A DNA stretch of 64,000 bases from Enterococcus devriesei (lineage in GTDB: Bacteria > Bacillota > Bacilli > Lactobacillales > Enterococcaceae), in assembly GCF_001885905.1 (NCBI RefSeq), contig NZ_JXKM01000006.1, positions 62,001 through 126,000 on the forward strand. Reading direction: 5' to 3'. Shown in pieces: positions 1-6,954 of this stretch (within the stretch, counting starts at the first letter, position 1; each line of letters starts with the position of its first letter). The notes below the pieces were generated by a model. The model did no database searches. It was not told where the DNA came from and saw only the letters and a list, made by a program, of their open reading frames with translations. Both the position numbers and the translations under genes were made by a program.

Positions 1-364
1 TAAAATACTGGCTGTAGATGCTTGGATCCGTCGTATCATAGTTGTAGGGCGCTGTCATGGTGATTAAATCGCGCAGTGTAATCTGCTGAATGGTCTGCTC
101 CTTTGCTGCGACTGAGTATTCAGGAAAGAACGTTAGTACCTTTTGCTCCAAACTGTTCAAATATCCTTGATCGAAGGCGATTCCAACTAAAAGGGAAAGA
201 ATGCTCTTGGAGACCGAATAGACATGTAGCTTGCTGGTGACGTCACAGCCATTAAAAAAGGTTTCACATACCGTTTTGCCGTTTTGTAAAATGGTGATTC
301 CGCCGATATTTGGGTGCTCTGATTCGATTAGTTCCACCAATCGTTTTTGATTATTTTCTTCCAT
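1..364 (-). CDS. Serine beta-lactamase-like hydrolase (partial, C-terminus outside window)
   Basis: Reading leftwards from an ATG at 364, 121 codons remain open to the window edge. Residues about 46-52 read YSVSKSI, which fits the S-x-x-K nucleophile motif of the class C beta-lactamase / penicillin-binding-protein-like family, preceded by a typical strand-rich start (GGITILQNGK). An AAGGAG-type ribosome site lies just upstream. Enzymes of this family in Firmicutes are usually esterases or D-amino-acid peptidases rather than drug-hydrolysing lactamases; the substrate cannot be told from the visible part. Confidence 0.75.
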   Translation of the reverse strand, partial: MEENNQKRLVELIESEHPNIGGITILQNGKTVCETFFNGCDVTSKLHVYSVSKSILSLLVGIAFDQGYLNSLEQKVLTFFPEYSVAAKEQTIQQITLRDLITMTAPYNYDTTDPSIYSQYF

Positions 365-490
365 TAATAAAAACTCCTTCCTGTCTCAAACCTAGCGTAA
401 GGCTTCCAGTAAGAGGAAGGTCAAGGAAAATTGTTTTCGGACTTGTAATAATGATTAAGGAGAGTAAACAAGCCAAAAAAGGAGGCACTT

Positions 491-970
491 ATGAAGTATA
501 CAATTAGAGAATTAGAATCAGCAGAATATCCATTACTGGAAATTTTTTTATACGAAGTGCTGTTTCAGAGAAAAGGACAGACACAGTTGCCACGAAGCAT
601 CATCAATGAACCTGAGCTGCAAGTTTATCTCAAAAACTTTGGTGAAGGACCAGATGATTTTAGCCTTTGTGCCGAGGTCGATCAGAAAGTCATTGGCATT
701 GTTTGGGTACGCAATATCGCTGGCTACGGAAGTGTAGACGCAGCTACGCCTGAATGTGCGATTTCTTTGTTAAAAGAGTATCGCGGATATGGAATCGGAA
801 CCGAATTGCTACAGAAAATGCTGCAATTATTGATTGAAGGAAAAGGATATAAACAAGTGTCACTGGCTGTTTAAAAAGATAATTATGCTCTAAACATGTA
901 TCAAAAAGTCGGTTTCCAAATTATTGACGAGAATGATGAAAAGTATCTTATGATCTATTTGTTAAAATAG
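491..970 (+). pseudogene. GNAT N-acetyltransferase interrupted by an in-frame stop
   Basis: The first 127 codons (491-874) encode an acetyltransferase with the acetyl-CoA loop EYRGYGIGTELL and the strand KQVSLAV. The frame then meets TAA at 872-874 and continues without shift through KDNYALNMYQKVGF to a second stop at 968-970, exactly the usual GNAT C-terminus. Family members normally have Gln at this spot (V-Q-K-D-N), so a CAA to TAA change explains the break. The ribosome site AAAGGAGG precedes the ATG. The truncated protein lacks the last strand and helix that close the acetyl-CoA site, so it is probably inactive. A base-call error is the alternative. Confidence 0.85.
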
Positions 971-1001
971 TTCGTTTCACTAGTAATTTATGGAGAAAAA
1001 C

Positions 1002-1044
1002 AAACGACTGATATTCGGCAAGCTCGTCGAATATCAGTCGTTTT
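1002..1044. terminator. Bidirectional rho-independent terminator
   Basis: Arms AAACGACTGATATTCG (1002-1017) and its complement (1028-1043) enclose a ten-base loop and run into TTTT. The minus strand also ends in a T tract (GTTTTTC), so it can serve both the broken GNAT gene and the minus-strand gene at 1154. Confidence 0.85.
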
Positions 1045-1153
1045 AAAATGGTTTGTGAAATTATCATGGAATACTTCTATCATAGCCTAAATGGCGCCGC
1101 TTGATCATTCAATTTTAAGGACGATACTAAAGAAAAAGAAATTTTTGACGGGA

Positions 1154-1453
1154 TCATCCGATAATCGCCTGTAGCATTACTAGCAGCAAGCTGATATAAA
1201 TAGCCAATCCCACCAGATTACGAGGATTCAATGAGATACCATACCCATAATATTTTGGAATAAATAATTTCTTTTCATGGGTAGGAACGAGCAGAAAGCC
1301 GACAATTACTGTTAGTAAGATAACAGCAAAGCCAATAATCGCAATATAATTTAGCTGTAGCTCTACTAGCAGTGTGTTTTTCAAAAGTAGTAAGAAAAGA
1401 ACAAAAAGCGCAAGAATAATAAGCGCTAATCGATTGTATTTTTTTGCCTTCAA
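1154..1453 (-). CDS. Small membrane protein, three predicted TM segments
   Basis: A 99-residue protein beginning at TTG (1453) with AGGGCGG about ten bases upstream. Hydrophobic stretches lie near residues 8-25, 35-57 and 80-98. Between the second and third is a polar stretch KKLFIPKYYGYGISLNPRN, which resembles the short motif of DUF5808-type membrane proteins, but I would not name the family firmly. It stands alone between terminators. Function unknown. Confidence 0.65.
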   Translation of the reverse strand: MKAKKYNRLALIILALFVLFLLLLKNTLLVELQLNYIAIIGFAVILLTVIVGFLLVPTHEKKLFIPKYYGYGISLNPRNLVGLAIYISLLLVMLQAIIG

Positions 1454-1507
1454 CCTAGTAACCGCCCTTTTTTAATTTAGTATACACCTGAAAGAAAGCT
1501 TTGAGGG

Positions 1508-1550
1508 AAAAAATAAAACAGGGCCCGCAAGTTGCGAGCCCTGTTTTTTC
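1508..1550 (-). terminator. Terminator of the DUF378 gene
   Basis: ACAGGGC and GCCCTGT arms with an inner CGCAA/TTGCG pairing, T-rich on both sides. It lies just downstream of the minus-strand gene ending at 1569. Confidence 0.85.
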
Positions 1551-1568
1551 AAAGCAGATAGAAGGGAG

Positions 1569-1775
1569 TTACTCCGCTCTATTTGCAAAGGCTGGGATGA
1601 ATTTCAAGCAATAAAGCGCACACAACCCAACAACAATATATATAATCTTAGCCAAAATAGCTGTACTTCCACCTGCAATTGCTGCAACTAAATCATATTC
1701 AAAAAGACCGACTAATAACCAATTGATTCCACCGATAATTAATAACACTAAAGCAATTATATCTAGGTATTTCAT
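1569..1775 (-). CDS. DUF378 (YuzA-like) small membrane protein
   Basis: The start is set at the ATG at 1775 because AAAGGAGG lies eight to nine bases upstream; a longer reading from 1814 would begin before that ribosome site. The 68-residue product begins MKYLDIIALVLLIIGGINW and contains LVGLFEYDLVAAI, both typical of the DUF378 family, with two transmembrane helices. Family members are found across Firmicutes and their function is not known. Confidence 0.85.
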   Translation of the reverse strand: MKYLDIIALVLLIIGGINWLLVGLFEYDLVAAIAGGSTAILAKIIYIVVGLCALYCLKFIPAFANRAE

Positions 1776-1869
1776 GTGGTTTATCCTCCTTTCTGATTCC
1801 GTTAACAGTACCACACTTAGAGGGGGCTACCTATCTATCTGCTCATAGCGAGGTGGAATTATTTCAAAA

Positions 1870-1965
1870 TGTGGACGACAGGAATCGAACCTGCACCTCA
1901 TGTGTAAATGAAACAAACCGTCGTTTTAAGTCCCACTCGTGAGTTTAAACACCAAGTTCATCCAC
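1870..1965 (-). ncRNA. tRNA-like element, class II layout with defective anticodon stem
   Basis: Read on the minus strand, the 5' end GTGGATG pairs with CGTCCAC at the 3' end (seven pairs, one G-U) and is followed by discriminator A; no CCA is encoded. A five-pair T arm (GCAGG/CCTGT) holds a canonical TTCGATT loop. CTTG/CGAG can form a D stem, but its loop is long and lacks GG. The anticodon loop CTTAAAA equals that of tRNA-Leu(UAA), yet its flanks TGGGA and CGACG do not pair. TCAT/ATGA can form a long variable arm. It is either a decayed tRNA-Leu or a tRNA-like RNA with its own role. A TACACT -10 candidate lies at 1972-1977. Confidence 0.6.
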
Positions 1966-2029
1966 AAATGCAGTGTACAAGGCAAAGCTTAGAGAAAGCT
2001 TAACGCACAAAATTTTTCTATCAGAAACG

Positions 2030-2065
2030 TCTATCTGATTAATTTTTGCGGTATAATTTTCGCAA
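2030..2065 (+). promoter_or_regulatory. Promoter with inverted repeat around the -10 box
   Basis: A TATAAT box at 2052-2057 lies inside TTTGCG (10-base spacer) CGCAAA, about 38 bases before the phosphoesterase start. The -35 region is weak. The inverted repeat could be an operator. Confidence 0.45.
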
Positions 2066-2094
2066 ATAGAAACTATGAAAAAGGAGGTGCTTGA

Positions 2095-3777
2095 TTGACA
2101 GACGATGAAAAGAAACTCAGCAGACGAGCAGATTTTTTACCTCAAGCTAATGAAGTCCGCATGCCACCAGCTTTAGCCTCTCGCATCGAGCTGTTCCCAG
2201 AGAACAAGCGCCGCCCAGTCAATAAGACGGTCTTTAAAAATGATTATTTTCAACTGACCTATAATACACGAGACAACTCCTTGAGTATCTCAACAAAGGG
2301 GGATTTGGTATATTCGGCGATTCCTTATGATACTGCGCGAAATTATATTCAGCGAGCGGGAATTCAATACTTGTTACGGCCAGAGGGAGTTCGCCAATAT
2401 ATCGAATTGCACCAATCAACGATCGAAAAATATTTGGTCAAAAGTATTTTTCAAGTCTCAGGTCAAAAGGTAAGCGAAAACTCTTTTGAAGTGAAACAGG
2501 CCTACAATGCGATCCTACAAAATCCTTTACTAGAGATCCAAGTAACCGGGCGTTTAATGCAGCACGATGAAACGGGCCCGCTGTCAGCCAATTTAGCCGG
2601 AAAGTTTTTATTTAGCGAGAATCTTAAAACCGGTATCTCCGGCTATCTTTCGGAGTATTTGAATTTTGTTGTACAGGCGACCAATGCGCTACCCTTGATG
2701 ATCGATGGAGGAAATGTGCAATTGTTGGATTCGACTGAACCTGATCCTTTATTATTAGAAAATAATTTGTCGATTCATTCGAATATTGAGCCAGCTCTAG
2801 CTTTATTGCCGCAGGAAGTGCAGCAAGGTATCGAAAATGCATTGCAGCTAACGAATCAGCCGCTGATCAACACTCGGCCATTATTGCGCTCGGAATATGG
2901 CAAAGAGCTCGCCCATTTACGCGAGAATTATATTGCCCATAGCGTTCATCCAGATGAATTGGCGCAATCCTTTGAAAACGTCCATTCCGCCGAAAATCGG
3001 AACTTGATCAATGTACTTTCGGATATTCATGCGACAGAGGGGCTGTTGCCTTTCGTCAATCGAAACTTTAATATTTTAGCGGGAGATGTTTCAGATTCTA
3101 AAGTAAAGGATCAAGAGATTGTCGGAATCTATGTTATGGGAATGCACGAATTACTGGATGTGTTGCCAGAAAGCGCGGATACCACGACGAATGAGTGGAA
3201 AAAATGGCGCTCATTTTTCCGCTATGAATGGTTTAAAGCTTTAACGACTGATCCAGCTGAAGCCTCATATCTATTGCCGATTGGCGATGATTCTTTTTAT
3301 GGAGTAGTGAAAGAAGAGTTGACGCAACGTTTTGCGAAAATGCACGTATTGAACAATGAAAGTCTGATCCATGATGGCGTTCGTTATATTGGGCTGACGA
3401 TCCCCGTAGCTTTAGTCCAAAAAAGAGCAGCCGTTCAACGTTTTATTTTGAAAACATTGAACGAGTTGCTGGGAGAGGATCGAGAAATGCCAACAGTGAT
3501 CGTCTCTCACGCGCCACTGTTTAATGAGCTAAGCCTACTATCGCCAACGAGCGAAGCGTATAATAAGGAAAATATTTGTCAAGAACCGGGAATCGAAGCA
3601 CTTTTTGCGGAATACAATATTCTCGGTGTGATTCATGGACATCATCATATCCCAGCTTCTTCCAGCCGCTTCGCAAAAGTTGCGTTTGGCGGAAAAAAAC
3701 TTTTTGTGGTTTGTTCAATCTATTCAAAGGTTAATACCGGGTTTGAGTTGCTGAGTCTTTTAAACAGCGAAAAGTAA
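2095..3777 (+). CDS. Calcineurin-like metallophosphoesterase with long N-terminal extension
   Basis: Starts at TTG (2095), seven bases after AAGGAGG. The C-terminal part carries the metallophosphoesterase signature in order: LSDIHAT (D-x-H), ILAGDVSDS (GD), VIVSHAPLFNE and VIHGHHHIP, so two metal ions are likely bound. The first roughly 300 residues show no domain I recognise and are not membrane-spanning. At 560 residues it is about twice the size of simple family members. It stands alone between a promoter and a strong terminator. The substrate (nucleotide, phosphodiester or phosphoprotein) is unknown. Confidence 0.8.
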   Translation: MTDDEKKLSRRADFLPQANEVRMPPALASRIELFPENKRRPVNKTVFKNDYFQLTYNTRDNSLSISTKGDLVYSAIPYDTARNYIQRAGIQYLLRPEGVRQYIELHQSTIEKYLVKSIFQVSGQKVSENSFEVKQAYNAILQNPLLEIQVTGRLMQHDETGPLSANLAGKFLFSENLKTGISGYLSEYLNFVVQATNALPLMIDGGNVQLLDSTEPDPLLLENNLSIHSNIEPALALLPQEVQQGIENALQLTNQPLINTRPLLRSEYGKELAHLRENYIAHSVHPDELAQSFENVHSAENRNLINVLSDIHATEGLLPFVNRNFNILAGDVSDSKVKDQEIVGIYVMGMHELLDVLPESADTTTNEWKKWRSFFRYEWFKALTTDPAEASYLLPIGDDSFYGVVKEELTQRFAKMHVLNNESLIHDGVRYIGLTIPVALVQKRAAVQRFILKTLNELLGEDREMPTVIVSHAPLFNELSLLSPTSEAYNKENICQEPGIEALFAEYNILGVIHGHHHIPASSSRFAKVAFGGKKLFVVCSIYSKVNTGFELLSLLNSEK

Positions 3778-3778
3778 A

Positions 3779-3810
3779 GGAATCTAACGAATTCGTTAGA
3801 TCCTTTTTTT
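3779..3810 (+). terminator. Terminator after the phosphoesterase
   Basis: A perfect 20-base palindrome ATCTAACGAATTCGTTAGAT at 3782-3801, flanked by GG/CC, is followed by seven T. Confidence 0.9.
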
Positions 3811-3813
3811 GTA

Positions 3814-3872
3814 AAATAATAGTTGACTTATCAACGAGCTGCTCTTAAAATAATAGTTGACAAGTCAATTAA
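3814..3872 (+). promoter_or_regulatory. Promoter and two MarR operators
   Basis: The -35 TTGACT (3823-3828), a 17-base spacer and the -10 TAAAAT (3846-3851) form a good promoter. A direct repeat AAAATAATAGTTGAC occurs twice. The first copy sits over the -35 box as GTTGA-CTTA-TCAAC; the second (3857-3868) is TTGAC-AA-GTCAA just after the start point. Binding at both would block RNA polymerase, as expected for autorepression by the MarR protein that follows. Confidence 0.75.
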
Positions 3873-3887
3873 TAGTTGGAGGTAACT

Positions 3888-4343
3888 ATGGATAAAGTCC
3901 CTGGAAGATTGATCTCGATTTTGTATCGCAAGAATCAGATCTATTTAAATACTGCGTTGAAACCTTATCACATTACATCCGCGGAGCAGCCGGTTTTGAT
4001 GTTCCTCTATGAAAATCCGGGAGTGACTCAAGAAGAGATTGCTCATTATTTGCAAGTGGACAAGGCCTTGATGACTCGGACGATTCAAGCTTTGGTGCAA
4101 AAAGGGTTTGTAAGAAAAGAAAAGGATCAAGTAGACAAGCGCTGTAACCGCGTCTTTTTGACAGACGAAGGGGTGGCCATCAGAGAAGGCATCAAAAATA
4201 GTTTGCTTGAATGGAATAAGATTCTGTTGGGGGACTTTGATGAAGAAAAACAACAAGCCATTTTTTCCATCTTAGAAGAGTTGGTAGACAAAGTGGATGA
4301 GTTTGAAAAAAACAAGGAGAAACACTCAACAATCGATCGTTAA
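3888..4343 (+). CDS. MarR-family transcriptional regulator (MepR-like)
   Basis: A 151-residue winged-helix repressor. The ATG at 3888 is chosen because GGAGG precedes it by five bases. The core reads TQEEIAHYLQVDKALMTRTIQALVQKGFV, the helix-turn-helix, followed by the wing KDQVDKRCNRVFLTDEG, both typical of MarR proteins. It lies 54 bases before a MATE exporter with no terminator between, the same arrangement as mepR-mepA of Staphylococcus. It probably represses itself and the pump and is released by toxic cationic compounds; the ligand is inferred. Confidence 0.88.
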   Translation: MDKVPGRLISILYRKNQIYLNTALKPYHITSAEQPVLMFLYENPGVTQEEIAHYLQVDKALMTRTIQALVQKGFVRKEKDQVDKRCNRVFLTDEGVAIREGIKNSLLEWNKILLGDFDEEKQQAIFSILEELVDKVDEFEKNKEKHSTIDR

Positions 4344-4397
4344 AAGTTTTAACTGAGAAGTTAGTAAAAAAGTCTGAACACAAGTGAGGAGAATAAG

Positions 4398-5771
4398 ATG
4401 GAAGAAACAAATCCTTTAGGAACTGAGAAGGTTTCAAATTTATTAATCAAGTTTTCGATTCCAGCAATTATCGGCATGATGGTCAACGCATTGTACAATG
4501 TGGTGGACCGCATTTATATCGGCAATGCGCCTGATTTAGGCGCAAACGGACTAGCGGGTATCACTATCGGTTTTCCGATCATGATCATTCTGCTTTCCAT
4601 CGGATTATTATTTGGTGTCGGAGGTGCGACACTTTTTTCCATGAAACTGGGAGAGAAGAAGCCGCAAGAGGCAGAATTGGCTTTAGGAAATGCCTTTTCT
4701 TTGCTGCTTTTCAGCGGAGTGCTGTTTATGATTTTAGGGCAGCTTTTTTTAGGACCGGTTTTACAGTTGTTTGGTGCCAGTGAAACGGTGTTGCCTTTTG
4801 CGACAGAATATATGCGCATCATTTTCTTTGGGGCTGTTTTTCAAATCGTTAGTCTAGGTTTGAATAATTTTTTACGGGCAGACGGTCAACCAAAATTGGC
4901 GATGATCACGATGTTTATGGGTGCCGGCGTCAATATTATTCTTGATCCGATCTTCATTTATGTCTTTAAAATGGGCATGTCAGGGGCGGCGGCCGCGACG
5001 ATTTTGTCTCAATTTATTTCGATGGCTTGGATTCTTGCTTATTTTTTTAGCCGGCGCAGTCATCATCAGATTCAGCTGAAAAATATGCGGATCCGGCTCC
5101 ATATTGCAACACGGATCACGGCTCTAGGCTTACCTAATTTCTTATTGCAGTTAGGAAATAGCTTACTGAATGTGGTGTTGAATATGAATTTATTGGCTTA
5201 TGGCGGAGATATCGCCGTCTCTGGAATGGGGATCGTCAATAGTGTGCAAACAATTCTCTTGATGCCTATCACCGGCTTGGTCCAAGGGGCGCAGCCAATC
5301 GTTAGTTTCAACTTTGGCGCCAAAAAATATCAGCGAGTCAAAGAAGCACAGAAGTTAGCGATCTTAACCGCCACGACGATTGTCGCTGTTGGCTGGATCA
5401 TCACCAGAGTGGCGCCAGAGCTGTTGGTCAGTCTGTTCAACAGTGAACCAGAGTTGGTGGCTTTTGGTAGTAAAGCCTTACGGTCGTGGTTTTTATTTTT
5501 ACCAGTGATTGGTTTTCAAATCGTCGCTTCGAACTTTTTCCAAGCCACTGGACGGACTCGTTCTGCGATCTTCTTGACCTTGACACGGCAAATCATTTTA
5601 TTGATCCCGGCTATTTTGATTTTTTCGCGACAATGGGGCATGGACGGTTTGCTACATGCGGCACCGTTTGCTGATGGGGTTTCGGTAGTATTGACTGGCA
5701 TTTGGTATTACATGGGGATCAAACAGTTGACGAAAGAAGAGACACTAGCGACGGTTGATTATGAAGGGTAA
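4398..5771 (+). CDS. MATE-family multidrug efflux transporter (MepA-like)
   Basis: A 457-residue membrane protein with about twelve transmembrane segments in two repeats. The N-terminus (FSIPAIIGMMVNALYNVVDRIYIG) and the conserved GLPNFLLQLGNS and GLVQGAQPIVSFNFGAKKY stretches are those of MATE exporters of the MepA branch, which expel cationic drugs and dyes using an ion gradient. TGAGGAG precedes the ATG. It is the second gene of the MarR-MATE operon and ends at a strong terminator. Confidence 0.9.
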   Translation: MEETNPLGTEKVSNLLIKFSIPAIIGMMVNALYNVVDRIYIGNAPDLGANGLAGITIGFPIMIILLSIGLLFGVGGATLFSMKLGEKKPQEAELALGNAFSLLLFSGVLFMILGQLFLGPVLQLFGASETVLPFATEYMRIIFFGAVFQIVSLGLNNFLRADGQPKLAMITMFMGAGVNIILDPIFIYVFKMGMSGAAAATILSQFISMAWILAYFFSRRSHHQIQLKNMRIRLHIATRITALGLPNFLLQLGNSLLNVVLNMNLLAYGGDIAVSGMGIVNSVQTILLMPITGLVQGAQPIVSFNFGAKKYQRVKEAQKLAILTATTIVAVGWIITRVAPELLVSLFNSEPELVAFGSKALRSWFLFLPVIGFQIVASNFFQATGRTRSAIFLTLTRQIILLIPAILIFSRQWGMDGLLHAAPFADGVSVVLTGIWYYMGIKQLTKEETLATVDYEG

Positions 5772-5792
5772 ATTAACTCATAGAAATAGTTA

Positions 5793-5826
5793 GCGAATCA
5801 AGCGGTATTGCTTGATTCGCTTTTTT
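5793..5826 (+). terminator. Terminator of the MarR-MATE operon
   Basis: GCGAATCAAGC and its complement pair over a six-base loop and run into TTTTTT. Confidence 0.95.
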
Positions 5827-5837
5827 CATAAAATAGA

Positions 5838-5885
5838 TTGACAAATAGATCAGAGCATTGTATGCTATTTGTGAAATCGATACCA
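5838..5885 (+). promoter_or_regulatory. Promoter and autoregulatory operator of the LacI gene
   Basis: The -35 TTGACA (5838-5843), a 17-base spacer and TATGCT (5861-5866) are followed at 5872-5885 by TGAAATCGATACCA, a near copy of the perfect palindrome found before the next gene. The regulator therefore probably controls its own transcription. Confidence 0.75.
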
Positions 5886-5900
5886 CAAGGCGGTGAAGAA

Positions 5901-6899
5901 TTGGCAACAATCAAAGACGTGGCGAAAAAAGCCGGACTGTCTGTCTCGACAGTCTCAAGATATTTGAATCACCATCCCTATATTTCTGAAGATAAACGGA
6001 AACGGATTCAAGCCGCAATGGGTGAATTGGATTACACCCCAAGTTCCGTAGCCACCCAGCTGCGTTCGAAAAAGGGGACGATGATTGGGATCTTAGTCTC
6101 TCGCATCGCGAATCCATTTTTTTCTCATTTGGTGGATTCCATCGAAAAAAATGCCCGGCATCATGGCTATAATGTTTTAGTCATGCAGACCTATGATGAT
6201 AAACAGGCGGAGACTAATATGTTGGAAATGTTGAAACAGCAAGTGATTTCTGGACTAATCATGTGTTCGATCGAAGGCGATGCCAAAGTTATTGAAGCCT
6301 ATCAAGAGTATGGTCCGATCGTATTATGCAACGAACAGATCCCTGATGCAAAGCTACCGCAAGTATTTACCAATCAAGAGGCGGCAAGCTATCAGGCGAC
6401 GGAATATTTGATCAATCAAGGCTATAAAAAAATCGCCTACTGTACAGGTGGAACATTGACTCGCGGCGGTCATGGGAATTCTCGGACCGAAGGATTTGAA
6501 CGAGCTTTAAATCGCCATAACTTAGCAATGAAGATCGATTGGATTTTCAAACAGATTCATTCAATTGAAGATGGCCGGCAAGTTGCCGAGAAGATGCTGT
6601 CGCTGCCGGCAGAGCTTCGACCTGACGCAGTGTTCACTAGTAGTGATGAAGTAGCCAGCGGTATTTTAGAAACCTATCTTTCAAAGGGGAAGCGAGTTCC
6701 AGAGGATTTAGCGATTTTAGGTTTTGATAATCAGCCCTTTACTGGGATTTTAGCGGTACCGTTGACGACGATCGCTCAGCCAATCGAAGCATTAGGCAGA
6801 GAATCGACCAACCTGCTGATTGCGAAAATGGAAGGGAATAGCTATCAGTTAGATCAGACAGAATTAGTTTTAGAATTGATTATTCGAAAATCTGCATAA
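5901..6899 (+). CDS. LacI-family regulator of the sucrose-type operon (ScrR-like)
   Basis: Starts at TTG (5901) since AAGGCGGTGAAG lies just upstream and the promoter occupies 5838-5866; the reading from 5838 would begin within the -35 box. The 332-residue product opens with the LacI helix-turn-helix (ATIKDVAKKAGLSVSTVSRYL) followed by a periplasmic-binding-protein-like sugar domain (IGILVSRIANPFFSHLV, then VFTSSDEVASG and ILGFDNQPF). The palindrome shared by its own leader and the next gene's leader makes it the likely repressor of the three downstream genes. Confidence 0.88.
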   Translation: MATIKDVAKKAGLSVSTVSRYLNHHPYISEDKRKRIQAAMGELDYTPSSVATQLRSKKGTMIGILVSRIANPFFSHLVDSIEKNARHHGYNVLVMQTYDDKQAETNMLEMLKQQVISGLIMCSIEGDAKVIEAYQEYGPIVLCNEQIPDAKLPQVFTNQEAASYQATEYLINQGYKKIAYCTGGTLTRGGHGNSRTEGFERALNRHNLAMKIDWIFKQIHSIEDGRQVAEKMLSLPAELRPDAVFTSSDEVASGILETYLSKGKRVPEDLAILGFDNQPFTGILAVPLTTIAQPIEALGRESTNLLIAKMEGNSYQLDQTELVLELIIRKSA

Positions 6900-6922
6900 G
6901 CGGATTTTCTTTAAAACAAATA

Positions 6923-6936
6923 TGGTATCGATACCA
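6923..6936. promoter_or_regulatory. LacI-type operator palindrome
   Basis: TGGTATCGATACCA is a perfect 14-base palindrome with the central CG typical of LacI-family operators. It lies 18 bases before the GH13 start, between the regulator gene and the operon. Confidence 0.85.
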
Positions 6937-6954
6937 CAAAAGGAGATTTAAATT

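Noticed and set aside
1870-1965. Ordinary tRNA-Leu gene
   Set aside because: The anticodon stem does not pair and the D loop lacks the GG needed for the T-loop contact, so a normal tRNA is not supported.
3779-3810. MepR-type GTTAG operator
   Set aside because: The GTTAG motif lies in a perfect palindrome followed by seven T, so a terminator explains it better; the TTGAC palindromes over the promoter are better operators.
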